From Methanosarcina sp. UBA289 (lineage in GTDB: Archaea > Halobacteriota > Methanosarcinia > Methanosarcinales > Methanosarcinaceae), in the NCBI GenBank assembly GCA_002496565.1, contig DAKJ01000004.1, positions 133,792 to 197,791 on the forward strand: a stretch of 64,000 nucleotides of DNA, given 5' to 3'. The position numbers and the translations under genes were made by a program. This document shows, one piece after another, positions 36,064 through 44,676 of this stretch. Under the pieces are notes generated by a model. That model saw only the letters and a program-made list of their open reading frames with translations, had not been told where the DNA came from and searched no databases. The first letter of the stretch is position 1, and the number at the start of each line of letters is the position of its first letter.

Positions 36064-36559
36064 AAGCCTCTATATCTTGGCAGTATTATTGAAAGATCTG
36101 CGTTCAGACAGATTCAGCGTTAGTTTTATATTATACAATTAGACTCTGAAATACATCCCAATTTATTTTCGTTTCATAACTCTGATCTTAGATAGCTTTC
36201 AAGAAGTTTTTCTAGATATGTGGTGAATTTATTTCCTGACGGAGTAGCTTTTCAGTATCGGTAGCTCCTTTGAATGGATTTTTTCTTCAATTCACCTGTT
36301 TTAAACCAAGCCCTCTATGAGGGCATAACTTTCAATAGATGCTAACCAAAAACCTTAGTTTGCAGACATGTTCAGTCTTTAATCCTAATAAAAATAAATA
36401 AGCTGCTAGATCTAAATAGTCATCTTCTACCAAACGTTTGAGTTGAATTCTTTTTTATATTATATTTTACATAATACTCAATGGTGGGTGGGCAACTAAT
36501 TGGGAAAGGCAATAGCTACCTGAATCCAGGGAGGTGAACTTATATAAAGGAGTCTACGT

Positions 36560-36760
36560 CAGGTTGGAGTTCATAACTGGTGGGGAGGTTATCCTACGAG
36601 AGAGACGACCTTGTAAAGTTTGCCAAAGGTAAGCAGGCAAGCAATGACGTTCTGGACCTTCTGAGGGGATACCTGAAATAGAGTATAACACCCTGATGAC
36701 GTTCCCGGAGAAATCAAACGCCTGGAAAGCGAACGCCATCAAACCACCAAAACCAAATGA
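36560..36760 (+). pseudogene. Decayed DUF2795 gene
   Basis: Pieces in two or more frames spell a DUF2795 protein: RDDLVKFAKGKQASNDVLDLLRG, then in another phase DDVPGEIKRLESERHQ with TGA at 36758-36760. At least one frameshift lies near 36670-36690, and no start codon is usable. It is the most diverged member of the DUF2795 cluster that follows. The stretch 36064-36559 before it shows nothing I can name. Confidence 0.6.
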
Positions 36761-36808
36761 GTACTGATTTGCCGAACAGGGATTTTAGGATAGATGCAAT
36801 CTAGGTCC

Positions 36809-36846
36809 AGATAGTACAGAAAGTATGAGATAGTACAGAAAGTATG
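36809..36846. repeat. 19-bp tandem duplication
   Basis: agatagtacagaaagtatg occurs twice head to tail (36809-36827, 36828-36846) between the DUF2795 pseudogene and the first intact DUF2795 gene. Confidence 0.75.
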
Positions 36847-37053
36847 AGTTACCCATTCAAAAGGTAAACTCTCGAACATTATACAGTCGATATGGCTGAA
36901 TACAACTGAGAGTTCGGTAATTGAGATTTGGTAACTGAGTGTTTAAAGAAGGCTTTTTAGAGAGTCTGTAGATTGCCGGAAAGTGTATCGTACTGACCAT
37001 GTCAGAAAGGAACCAAGAAAACACATAGAACATATAAACCATGGGGGAAATTT

Positions 37054-37242
37054 ATGCAAACAAGTCCAATTGAAGTTCAAAAAGCTCTGAAGGATATCGA
37101 TTATCCTGTAAAAAAGCAGGATCTAATTGCACACGCCAAAAAACATAATGCCAGTAATGAAGTAATGCAGGTCCTTGAAAGTCTTCCAGACAAGGAGTAC
37201 ACCAACGCTGCCGATGTCAGCAAGGAATTCTCTGGAAAGTAA
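37054..37242 (+). CDS. DUF2795 protein, copy A
   Basis: 62 aa: a short N-terminal helix (SPIEVQKALKDIDYP) then KKQDLIAHAKKHNASNEVMQVLESLPDKEYTNAADVSKEF. This is the compact helical DUF2795 fold, found in bacteria and methanosarcinas; its function is unknown. GGGGGAAATTT directly before ATG is the ribosome binding site and recurs before the sister genes. First intact member of a tandem array, 39 bases before the next GGGG leader. Confidence 0.85.
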   Translation: MQTSPIEVQKALKDIDYPVKKQDLIAHAKKHNASNEVMQVLESLPDKEYTNAADVSKEFSGK

Positions 37243-37296
37243 AATCATAAAGTAAAGAATTCGAGAGCAAATAAAAATAATATGGGGGGTAAACTT

Positions 37297-37506
37297 ATGA
37301 GAACAAGTATGGCTGATGTTGAACATGCACTGAAAGGTATTGATTTTCCTAAAAGCAAGAATGAAATTGTTAGTTATGCTCAGCAACAAAATGCTAATAA
37401 CGAAATAATTTCTGACTTGCAGCAACTTCCAGATAGGACATATAACAACGCTGCCGATGTTGCTCAGGAGTTTAGCGGAAAGCGCTTTAGTGGAGAATCA
37501 AAATAA
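37297..37506 (+). CDS. DUF2795 protein, copy B
   Basis: 69 aa and clearly paralogous to copy A (MADVEHALKGIDFPKSKNEIVSYAQQ, LPDRTYNNAADVAQEFSGK) with an extended tail. The start is set at ATG 37297, because GGGGGG at 37284-37289 is the ribosome binding site; an ATG at 37282 lies inside that site. More diverged from A than copy C is. Confidence 0.83.
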   Translation: MRTSMADVEHALKGIDFPKSKNEIVSYAQQQNANNEIISDLQQLPDRTYNNAADVAQEFSGKRFSGESK

Positions 37507-37577
37507 GTAATAAGATAATGAAAAAGCTGAAGACATTGACAGCAATTTAAACTTATTGGAGTAAAGGGGGAAATTTT

Positions 37578-37766
37578 ATTCACACAAGCCCTATTGAAGT
37601 TCAGAAAGCTCTAAAGAACATGGATTATCCTGCAAAGAAGGAAGATCTTGTTAAGCATGCCAAGGACCGTCACGCTAGCGATGAAGTAATGCAGGACATT
37701 AATGAGCTTCCGGACAAGGATTATACAAACGCTGCCGATGTCAGCAAAGAGTTTAAAGGAGACTAA
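37578..37766 (+). CDS. DUF2795 protein, copy C, apparent ATT start
   Basis: 62 residues align with copy A over their full length (HTSPIEVQKALKNMDYPAKKEDLVKHAKDRHASDEVMQDINELPDKDY split here: SPIEVQKALK..., LPDKDYTNAADVSKEF). Where A has leader-ATG-CAA-ACA this copy has leader-ATT-CAC-ACA, with the same GGGGGAAATTTT leader. The next in-frame ATG (37614) would remove the first helix. It is either started at ATT or recently silenced; the rest of the frame shows no decay. Confidence 0.65.
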   Translation: MHTSPIEVQKALKNMDYPAKKEDLVKHAKDRHASDEVMQDINELPDKDYTNAADVSKEFKGD

Positions 37767-37786
37767 GCTGAACAAAAAGGGGATTT

Positions 37787-37970
37787 AGGCAACCAGTCCA
37801 ATTGAAGTTCAAAAAGCTCTGAAGATATCGATTATCCTGTAAAAAAGCAGGGCTTTATTAAGCACGTTAAAATGCATAAGCTATCAGTGAGGTAATTGAG
37901 GCTCTCGAAGATCTTCCGAAAAGGAGTAACATAAATGTTTCAGATGTCAGTAAAGAGTTTGAAGGAAAAC
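37787..37970 (+). pseudogene. DUF2795 gene, copy D, decayed
   Basis: Nucleotide similarity to copy A runs from the leader (GGGGATTT) to the final GAAGGAAAA. The start codon has become AGG (37787-37789), a base is missing in the KALKDID block, and further frameshifts follow near 37880 and 37920. Not translatable as a DUF2795 protein. Confidence 0.7.
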
Positions 37971-38041
37971 AACCATACTTTAGAGCCAGCAAAGCAATAA
38001 ATGGGGAGCAAGTAAATGAGCTCCCCCTTGATCCAAATAAA

Positions 38042-38065
38042 AAAGGAGGCTGATGTACCTCCTTT
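38042..38065 (+). terminator. Hairpin terminator after the DUF2795 array
   Basis: AAAGGAGG-ctgatgta-CCTCCTTT forms a perfect 8-bp stem with an 8-base loop, followed by a pyrimidine run (ctttctcc). It lies just after the last decayed copy and probably ends its transcript. Confidence 0.6.
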
Positions 38066-38256
38066 CTTTCTCCTGAATTTAATCTCTGATCAGTGTCTCC
38101 GGGCAATTTCTGTGGCAGTCGCAGTGCTAAAAATTTAGCAAAGATGATACGCTAATGTAAGTATTTATAAGCTACCACAAAGTAAGCCAAATCAAAAAAC
38201 TTTTGTGAAAAACAGACTAATGCGAAATAGAGTAATACTACAAATTTTTATTCGAT

Positions 38257-38308
38257 CTTCTTCTTCTTATTACTATTACTACTATTACTATTACTATTAA
38301 TTACTATT
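38257..38308. repeat. Trinucleotide microsatellite (TTC)n and (ATT/ACT)n
   Basis: The stretch reads as iterated ttc followed by iterated attact units. It lies in a gap without genes (38066-38621), otherwise AT-rich. Confidence 0.7.
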
Positions 38309-38621
38309 TCTTCTGGAAACCCTACATTATTAACCGTATCCAATGGAACAAATATTGATAATGTCAGGAAAACTCCATAAACAATCGAAATTAATTAATC
38401 GAAATCAATTGCGAAGCTCCAGTTCAAAAGACAAGAAATTGTTAAAGCTTAATAAAGCCTAATGCAGTAAAAATAAATATCATCATACCAGATATTAACT
38501 ATTCAATTAGTTCATCGAGATCCCCAGACAATAACATGTCCATAAATGAGGTTCTTTTTGAATTATTTGATAAATCTCTTTGCATGGATTTTTACTAAAA
38601 ATTAGATGGGGGAAAATCATA

Positions 38622-38816
38622 ATGGAAAGAAGAAATTCCCAGAGTAAGGATCGGGGTTCCAGCAGGGAACGCGGCTACGGTAGAGGGCCACAAACGATGT
38701 ACAAGGCAAAGTGCTCAGATTGTGGCGAAGAAACAGAGGTGCCTTTCAAACCGGATCCTGACAGGCCGGTCTACTGTAGGGAGTGTTACGCAAAGCGCAA
38801 ACCTAAAAGGTATTAA
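38622..38816 (+). CDS. CxxC-x17-CxxC mini zinc protein
   Basis: 64 aa. A disordered Arg/Gly/Ser-rich head (RRNSQSKDRGSSRERGYGRG) is followed by CSDC, exactly 17 residues, then CREC and a basic tail (AKRKPKRY). This is the CxxC-x17-CxxC domain family first defined in Methanosarcina barkeri. The zinc knuckle plus RG-rich tail suggests nucleic-acid binding; the function is not known. ATG 38622 follows GGGGG at 9 bases; TTG 38580 is in frame upstream but unlikely. Confidence 0.85.
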   Translation: MERRNSQSKDRGSSRERGYGRGPQTMYKAKCSDCGEETEVPFKPDPDRPVYCRECYAKRKPKRY

Positions 38817-38939
38817 TATATTCGGCATCAAGCCTTGCTGTTTCATTCTAATTGATAATCTTTTACTGATTTGCTGAGGTTATTATTCTTACCTTAACTC
38901 ATCTCCTTTCTATTTTTTCTTATTTTTTATTAAAGAGCT

Positions 38940-39296
38940 TTATTCCTGTTCCTGTATCTCTAGTTGTCTTTCAAATTGCGTTATGTCCAGCAAAACTTGA
39001 AAGAGTGAGTTCCTTCCTATATCCTTTACATCAATTTCTACGGGTTGAGCTAACGTATCCTTAACGGTTCTCCAGTCGTCTCTAAAGACATCAACAATCT
39101 CCCATGGGCCTGTAGAGCTATCTTTAACCCTATCACGGGCAAGTTGCAGAAGCAGGTGTTTTTTTTCAGTCAAAGTGAGATTTTCTATTCCTTTGACTTC
39201 TAACTCACTTACAGTAGCTTCACCCATTTTGGATCGAACTACCATTGGCTCTCCTGGCTCATCTTTTATTTCGTTTGTTACTTTTCTTTCCATCAA
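38940..39296 (-). CDS. Unrecognised 118-aa protein of the TIR-like operon
   Basis: Acidic helical protein (LTLTEKKHLLLQLARDRVKD, then WEIVDVFRDDWRTVKD) ending QLEIQEQE. No family recognised. It begins 42 bases after the stop of the TIR-like gene on the same strand, so it is probably its operon partner. The start MMERKV at 39296 could equally be the second Met. Confidence 0.65.
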   Translation of the reverse strand: MMERKVTNEIKDEPGEPMVVRSKMGEATVSELEVKGIENLTLTEKKHLLLQLARDRVKDSSTGPWEIVDVFRDDWRTVKDTLAQPVEIDVKDIGRNSLFQVLLDITQFERQLEIQEQE

Positions 39297-39338
39297 TTCA
39301 ACCCCTTCTCTGTTTTCAGCCCGGCTGCTTATCGATAA

Positions 39339-39899
39339 TCAGAGCACAGCTGTGAAGGTTCTTGGATCCAGATGAATATTTTTCTGGCAATAACTGCATC
39401 TTGTCTCAAGATTTGTCCCTGCAAGAATAGCTCTCTCTACTTCTTCCTGAGGTGAGATGTACTGCGTCATTTCCTCTCCGCAATAAGGGCACTTTATCTT
39501 CAGCCAGTCAAGCCTGGTCATTTCTCTAAGATTCTGTATTAATTTTCCCAGAGCATCCTCATAAGCCTCAGGAGAAAAGACAATTGGCTGAAGGTGGTGT
39601 ATCAGGATTGGTAATTCAACTCCTGCTTCTACCAGCGGAATTATAAGCTGGTCGGCTCCGACTGCAAGGCCAATCTCCTGATTTACTTCCGGAGACCCTG
39701 CACCTTTCTGCGTGAGGATCGGGATAAAACAATCTGACTGACGAATGCCAAAACTTATTCTTTCACCCAGGGAAAGGATTCGAGCTTTCCTGTACAGGGC
39801 TGAGAAACTTTCCAGCTCCACGGCCCAAAGAGTTCTGGCAAGTTCCTGAGCAAGTGGCTCGTCCTGCTCGCAGTGGGCTATGTAAATTTTTGAGATCAT
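39339..39899 (-). CDS. TIR-like domain fused to a zinc ribbon, 186 aa
   Basis: Residues 3-125 read as a bacterial-type TIR domain: strand KIYIAHCEQDEPLAQELARTL, then LSLGERISFGIRQSDCFIPILTQKGAGSPEVNQEIGLAV and LIIPLVEAG. E75 in SPEVNQEIG sits where NADase TIRs have the catalytic glutamate. Residues 137-171 form a zinc ribbon (CPYC...CSYC). TIR proteins in prokaryotes often destroy NAD+ or make signalling nucleotides in antiviral defence, but some only bind partners. It is the middle gene of a three-gene run: a Pro/Glu-rich 46-aa gene 22 bases upstream and a 118-aa gene 42 bases downstream. Confidence 0.7.
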   Translation of the reverse strand: MISKIYIAHCEQDEPLAQELARTLWAVELESFSALYRKARILSLGERISFGIRQSDCFIPILTQKGAGSPEVNQEIGLAVGADQLIIPLVEAGVELPILIHHLQPIVFSPEAYEDALGKLIQNLREMTRLDWLKIKCPYCGEEMTQYISPQEEVERAILAGTNLETRCSYCQKNIHLDPRTFTAVL

Positions 39900-39921
39900 A
39901 GATGGTGTTTTTAACCTGCAG

Positions 39922-40062
39922 TTATTCTATTTTTTTTGGTTTCTTGTCGTGCTCAATTTCCGGCTCTGGATGAGGTATCGGCTCAGGTGGAGGAACTGGT
40001 TCAGGCTCAGGTTCAGGTATCGGTTCAGGCTGGAAAGATGGTTCTTTGTCTTCTCGTGGCAA
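39922..40062 (-). CDS. Pro/Glu-rich small protein, 46 aa, TTG start
   Basis: The minus-strand frame TTG 40062 to TAA 39922 is preceded by AAAGGAGGGG about 7 bases upstream, an excellent ribosome binding site. The product is MPREDKEPSF followed by iterated P-E pairs (EPIPEPEPEPVPPPEP) and a basic end (KKPKKIE). A Pro-Glu stalk suggests an extended linker or periplasm-like spacer, but there is no signal peptide. First gene of the operon with the TIR-like protein. Confidence 0.6.
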   Translation of the reverse strand: MPREDKEPSFQPEPIPEPEPEPVPPPEPIPHPEPEIEHDKKPKKIE

Positions 40063-40347
40063 AAATGACCCCTCCTTTACTGAATAATTACGATTTTCAC
40101 GGTAATCTCAGAATAATCTGGATTTTCAATGATTATTTTGCTTCTTAGCGATTATTTAACTTCTTGAAAACGATTTGGCTTTTCAGATTTACCTTGTTAT
40201 GGATTTTAACTGCTAGAATTGTTCTGTCTGAAATAAGTTTTAAGTTTTTAAGAATCTGATCTTAGTAACTACCGTTAATCTGAGATAGTGACATGTTTTA
40301 GTTATTTAACGAATGCTTATGGTTCTGCCTTGCTGAAACCTGATTGG

Positions 40348-40557
40348 TCAGTCAGAAGCTAGCATCACGCTTGTAGATTTAATTACTGCGTATACCTCAC
40401 TCCCTTCTTTCAAATCCATATTTTCGGCCGAGTTTTTTGTGATTATGGAAGTAATTTCCATACCACATGGAAGTTCAACAACTACTTCGGAGTTAACTGA
40501 TCCGTGCACTATTCTTTTCACCCTGCCTTTCAGCACATTGCGTGCGCTTATTTTCAC
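40348..40557 (-). CDS. mop: Molbindin (Mop / TOBE domain)
   Basis: 69 aa, a single Mop/TOBE beta barrel: ISARNVLKGRVKRIVHGSVNSEVVVELPCGMEITSIITKNSAENMDLKEGSEVYAVIKSTSVML. Such proteins bind molybdate or tungstate as oligomers and store or buffer the oxyanion, needed in methanogens for formylmethanofuran dehydrogenase. ATG 40557 is the only plausible start. The gap 40063-40347 before it on the window holds no gene. Confidence 0.9.
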   Translation of the reverse strand: MKISARNVLKGRVKRIVHGSVNSEVVVELPCGMEITSIITKNSAENMDLKEGSEVYAVIKSTSVMLASD

Positions 40558-40738
40558 TCTTATTCCCCAAATGCAGGTATTTATCTTGTTATCAATAAGG
40601 TTAGCCTTGTAAATTATAGAAGCATAGGAATCTGGTTTTCTGAACTCAAATCAGATATTATAAATTTTAATTTATATGTCTCATTCCTGTTTCCGATAAC
40701 TGTAAATCAAATCGAAGTTTTAAGTCTGACCTTCGATC

Positions 40739-40966
40739 TTGCCAATGACGCTTCTTGCATGTGGGCCTGGGTCTATGGATAGTAAATACCTGTCGTTTTT
40801 AAGCGATGTGAATTCAGCAACCTTTGATAATGAGCAGCTTATCCTCTATTCTGAAGACGCAGATAAGAGGATGTTCTTTAAGAATGGGGCCGGGCTGAAC
40901 AGAATGTTTGGCCGAAAACTCTTATTCGAGAGCTTCATTGCCAGTTATATGGCTCTCCATTATTGA
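40739..40966 (+). pseudogene. C-terminal fragment of a META-domain (HslJ-like) protein
   Basis: The frame MTLLACGPGSMDSKYLSFLSDVNSATF..., LILYSEDADKRMFFKNG matches the second half of a META domain ('TxMAC' then 'YLxxLxxVxxatfdxxxLxL'). The first half and any signal peptide are missing, and upstream sequence in all frames is unrelated. A truncated remnant is therefore more likely than a working gene. Confidence 0.5.
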
Positions 40967-41101
40967 GCTTCATCTCCAATTGTATAGTTCTCTATCATTG
41001 ATTTTTTTCTTTTCCTCAATAGGAACTAATATTAAATGAAAATAATAAAATAATTTATATAAAAACAAAAGATTATACCATATAAATGGTTATTTAACAG
41101 G

Positions 41102-41359
41102 ATGTCTCTGGTTGATGACGTAAAACTATCAACAATGGCTGCAGCCTGCACATTAGTACTTATAATTGTACCAGAAAATATAATTCACAGTCAACTTGAT
41201 TTTGCGTCGAAATATTCTCCTATATGGATTTTTATATTTTACCTATTCTTGAAAAATGAAACAAAAAATAATATTTTACCCTGGTACTTTTTAATGATTT
41301 ATGCAACTGCTGGAATTCTGATCCTTGAAGCAGTAAATCCCTTCAATAGTACGACATAA
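41102..41359 (+). CDS. Small membrane protein, 85 aa
   Basis: ATG frame with three hydrophobic segments at about 11-27, 39-52 and 60-77. No motif recognised. AT-rich codons and no neighbour within the likely transcript. Conserved status cannot be judged here. Confidence 0.5.
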   Translation: MSLVDDVKLSTMAAACTLVLIIVPENIIHSQLDFASKYSPIWIFIFYLFLKNETKNNILPWYFLMIYATAGILILEAVNPFNSTT

Positions 41360-41584
41360 CTACCAAGGATGCCATTATTGATTATCGTATTTATCCGAAA
41401 AGTTATCTATTAACCGTTTTTTGCTTATTCTTTACACCGAGTCCAACAACTTTAAAAGCAATGTCTCTTATGAACATGTGAACTTTAATGTCGAAAGATC
41501 AGGGTTTACAATTCCCTGGTTTACTTCCGAGATTCGGGTTGATTTTCCAGGCTTTTAAACTTAGAAGCTTTGTGAGAGATTGAA

Positions 41585-42367
41585 ATGGAACTTGATGAAG
41601 TTATAATCACACGGGCAATTTTTGATGAGTATTCTAAAACCTTCCTTGACTACACGGAAATTGATGTGGCACTCATAGGAGGAGGGCCTGCAAACCTGGT
41701 GGCTGCAAAATATCTTGCAGAGGCAGGAGCAAAGGTCGCTATTTACGAACAGAAGCTGTCGCTCGGGGGAGGTATGTGGGCTGGAGGCATGATGTTCCCG
41801 CGCATAGTTGTTCAAGAAGAGGCCTGCCGCATCCTTGATGATTTCGGGATAAGGTATAAAGAGTACCAACCCGGGTACTATGTGGCAAATTCCGTAGAGT
41901 CCGTCGGGAAGCTGATTGCAGGGGCAACTTCAGCCGGGGCTGAGGTTTTCAACCTTGTGAGCTTTGAGGATGTCATGATCAGGGAAAACGATAGAGTTAC
42001 CGGGATCGTCATCAACTGGGGTCCTGTCACAGCACAGCATTTGCATGTTGATCCTCTTATGATCCGCACAAAACTCGTAATTGACGGGACAGGGCATGAT
42101 GCGGTTGTATGCAATACGATTCTCAAAAAGATTCCCAATGCAAAGATCGGAAAACTCGGAAAGCTCGGAGAAAAACCAATGTGGTCAGAGGTTGGCGAGC
42201 GCCTGGCTGTTGATGCAACCCAGGAAATCTACCCTGGCCTGATCGTTGCGGGCATGGCTGCAAATGCCGCAACCTGCGCCCCTAGAATGGGTCCAGTCTT
42301 CGGAGGCATGCTTCTCTCGGGAGAAAAGGCTGCAAAACTTGCTCTTGAAAAGCTTAAAGAACTATGA
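41585..42367 (+). CDS. thi4: Archaeal thiazole synthase Thi4 (sulfide-dependent type)
   Basis: Makes the thiazole phosphate moiety of thiamine from NAD and glycine, with sulfide as donor in methanogens. 260 aa with the dinucleotide fold VALIGGGPANLVAAKYLAEAG (28-48), the glycine loop LSLGGGMWAGGMMFPRIVV, DGTGHDAVV (167-175), and the C-terminal AGMAANAATCAPRMGPVFGGMLLSG. Yeast Thi4 sacrifices a cysteine next to MDP; here that place is H154 (QHLHVDP), as in catalytic archaeal enzymes. Single gene. ATG 41585 follows a GAGAG. Confidence 0.95.
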   Translation: MELDEVIITRAIFDEYSKTFLDYTEIDVALIGGGPANLVAAKYLAEAGAKVAIYEQKLSLGGGMWAGGMMFPRIVVQEEACRILDDFGIRYKEYQPGYYVANSVESVGKLIAGATSAGAEVFNLVSFEDVMIRENDRVTGIVINWGPVTAQHLHVDPLMIRTKLVIDGTGHDAVVCNTILKKIPNAKIGKLGKLGEKPMWSEVGERLAVDATQEIYPGLIVAGMAANAATCAPRMGPVFGGMLLSGEKAAKLALEKLKEL

Positions 42368-42471
42368 TTCCTATCCAGAAAGGACTTTTAGCCAAATTTT
42401 TCCCATTCCAAGAGCCGGAAAACAGAAGCTCTTCTTTTACTTAGGAGGGGCTCCTGCTATTTCCGGCAAAA

Positions 42472-42485
42472 ACTTTATATAAAAA
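42472..42485 (+). promoter_or_regulatory. TATA box of tRNA-His
   Basis: ctttatataaaaaa is a strong archaeal box A and lies about 50 bases upstream of the tRNA, consistent with a transcript starting roughly 25 bases downstream and a short 5' leader removed by RNase P. Confidence 0.6.
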
Positions 42486-42530
42486 AACTCCTTCTATAGG
42501 TTGCTTCAATCTGAAGTACCAGACCCCTGT

Positions 42531-42604
42531 GGCCGGGGTAGGGTAGAGGTCCATCCTGTGGCCCTGTGGAGGCTACGACCCGAGTTCGATTCTCGGTCCC
42601 GGCC
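42531..42604 (+). tRNA. tRNA-His (anticodon GUG)
   Basis: G-1 opposite C73, the histidine identity pair, is encoded. The acceptor GCCGGGG pairs with UCCCGGC, the anticodon arm is UGGCC-CUGUGGA-GGCUA with GUG, and the T-arm is CCGAG-UUCGAUU-CUCGG. All stems pair, so the gene looks functional. No CCA is encoded. Confidence 0.95.
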
Positions 42605-42966
42605 CTAATTATTTTTATATCTTTTTCTTACCTTTTAACTAGTATTTTTGATTCTGTGTATATAATTTCTTTACCCCCTCACTTACCCCTCTTGCATAGA
42701 TGCCCTTCACTATTTTTAACACACATTTATAATATGGACTAATTATCTAAAAAACTTAAGATCCATAACTGTACTGGTAGAAAAGGATAGGGACGGGCGT
42801 GAAATCTCGATATTACTTACAATTTATCCGTAATTTACCTGCAATTTATCTAGAATTTACCTACAATTACCCAACAGTTTATCTAAAATCTACCTGAATT
42901 TACCTGTAATTTATATCTAACTGTAGTATACTTTCGATTATCAAGCAAATGGAAACAAGAATTGAC

Positions 42967-44676
42967 ATGAAAGCACTTATTATAGATGGCTATGTGGATG
43001 AACCTGCCTGTCTTGGGGTTCCTCCTTACTTTTCTCCCTACCCACGTTATATAGCAGGCGCTCTCAGAGAACGCGGACTCTCCGAAAAGGATATTCATTA
43101 CCTGACCATTGACACTCTGCGCGAAAACCCTCCCGGAGCAAGGGAATTTATAGGAAAAACAGACCTTGTTATCATTATAGCAGGCATGACCGTGCCAGGT
43201 AAATATCTTCAGGCTTCTCCAATCACACTAGGGGAAATTGAGACAATCTTCCGGACTGCACACGGGGTAAAAGTAATAGGCGGTCCTATCAGGCTCGGCT
43301 TCAGCAGCGAAGGTGGAAGGGCTGCAAAAGGTACTGAAGGCGGAATAAACTTTGAAAGCGCCGTACTTGCCAGAATGGATCTCGAAGCTTTTGTTTATGA
43401 TCTTTTTAAGGATGACATTACCGGACATTCTCCTGTAAAGCTCAGAAATCCCGAGGCTGTAGAGCACCGCTTCAGGACCACAGCCGAAATCGGACGCTGG
43501 GGGCCCAAAGGGGCTTTTTTGATCAGGCAACACCCTGATTATCCTTACTGCATGTGCGAGCTTGAGACCTACAGAGGTTGCGGCAGACAGGTTCACTGCT
43601 CCTTTTGTACAGAACCTTTTTACGGGTCTTCCGATTATCGCCCAATAGAAGATTTAATTTCCGAGACATCCTCCCTTTACTCCCACGGAGCCCGCTATTT
43701 CAGGATTGGTAGGCAGCCTGATCTTTTTTCCTATCGCGGCAAGGATACTGGAGGGCCTGTCCCCAAGCCCAATCCAGAGGCCATTGAAAGGCTATACAGA
43801 GGAATCCGAAACTCAGCTCCAGAGCTGTCTGTGCTTCATATGGACAATGCAAACCCTATTACTCTCGCAACTTATCCTGAAGAGTCTGAGCAGATCCTGA
43901 AGACGATAATTAAGTATCATACCGCAGGAGACGTGGCGGCTTTTGGAATGGAAAGTGCTGACAGGGCAGTAATTGAGGCTAATTTCCTGAAAGCAACTCC
44001 TGAGGAGGTCTTTGAGGCGATTAAACTTGTGAACAGGCTTGGGGCTGTTCGAGGAGCAAACGGGCTTCCCGAAATTCTTCCGGGCATCAATTTTGTGCAT
44101 GGGCTGATGGGCGAGTCCAAGAAAACCTTCCAGCTTAACTACGACTTTCTTCAGCATGTGCTAGATTCGGGATTGCTCCTGCGTAGGATCAATGTTCGTC
44201 AGGTCATGGCTTTTCCGGGGACCCCGATGTATGGGAGAGATGAAGCCACAAGGAAGCACAAGAAACTTTTTTTGGATTATAAGGAACGGGTAAGGAAGAA
44301 TATTGATCTGCCAATGTTGCGGCGTGTTGTACCCGAAGGTACTATACTCAGGAATGTAATGTGTGAAGTTCACGAAAAAGGAGTTACTTTTGGTCGGCAG
44401 CTTGGTTCATATCCTCTGCTTGTTGGAATTCCTGCTTCTCTGACTTTGAGGAAATTTACTGACATTACGGTCACAGGGCATGGAATGCGCTCGATTACCG
44501 GCATACCTTACCCTCTGCCTATCAACAACGCTTCTCCCAATCTCATCAGGGAACTTCCTGGACTTGGCAGGAAAGCTGCTGATTCAATAATCGCCGGAAC
44601 TCCCTATACAGGCAGAGAAGATTTTCTCAAGCGTGTAAGTGAAGGGGATAAGTTGCTCCGGTTTATTGAGATCTAA
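42967..44676 (+). CDS. Radical SAM protein with C-terminal helix-hairpin-helix (COG1031)
   Basis: About 569 aa. Residues 1-150 resemble a cobalamin-type Rossmann region, with VIGGPIRLG. The core starts at ETYRGCGRQVHCSFCTEP: the three cysteines are spaced C-x5-C-x2-C rather than the usual C-x3-C-x2-C. GMESADRAVIEANFLK and NFVHGLMGES follow in the barrel. The last 60 residues (LIRELPGLGRKAADSIIAGTPY) are a helix-hairpin-helix, suggesting nucleic-acid contact. The start could be ATG 42949 or, better matching the domain, ATG 42967. Reaction unknown; RNA or tRNA modification is a reasonable guess. Confidence 0.88.
   Translation: MKALIIDGYVDEPACLGVPPYFSPYPRYIAGALRERGLSEKDIHYLTIDTLRENPPGAREFIGKTDLVIIIAGMTVPGKYLQASPITLGEIETIFRTAHGVKVIGGPIRLGFSSEGGRAAKGTEGGINFESAVLARMDLEAFVYDLFKDDITGHSPVKLRNPEAVEHRFRTTAEIGRWGPKGAFLIRQHPDYPYCMCELETYRGCGRQVHCSFCTEPFYGSSDYRPIEDLISETSSLYSHGARYFRIGRQPDLFSYRGKDTGGPVPKPNPEAIERLYRGIRNSAPELSVLHMDNANPITLATYPEESEQILKTIIKYHTAGDVAAFGMESADRAVIEANFLKATPEEVFEAIKLVNRLGAVRGANGLPEILPGINFVHGLMGESKKTFQLNYDFLQHVLDSGLLLRRINVRQVMAFPGTPMYGRDEATRKHKKLFLDYKERVRKNIDLPMLRRVVPEGTILRNVMCEVHEKGVTFGRQLGSYPLLVGIPASLTLRKFTDITVTGHGMRSITGIPYPLPINNASPNLIRELPGLGRKAADSIIAGTPYTGREDFLKRVSEGDKLLRFIEI

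Noticed and set aside
41360..41584. A TPP-type riboswitch in front of thi4
   Set aside because: I looked for the conserved CUGAGA and thi-box phrases and did not find them.
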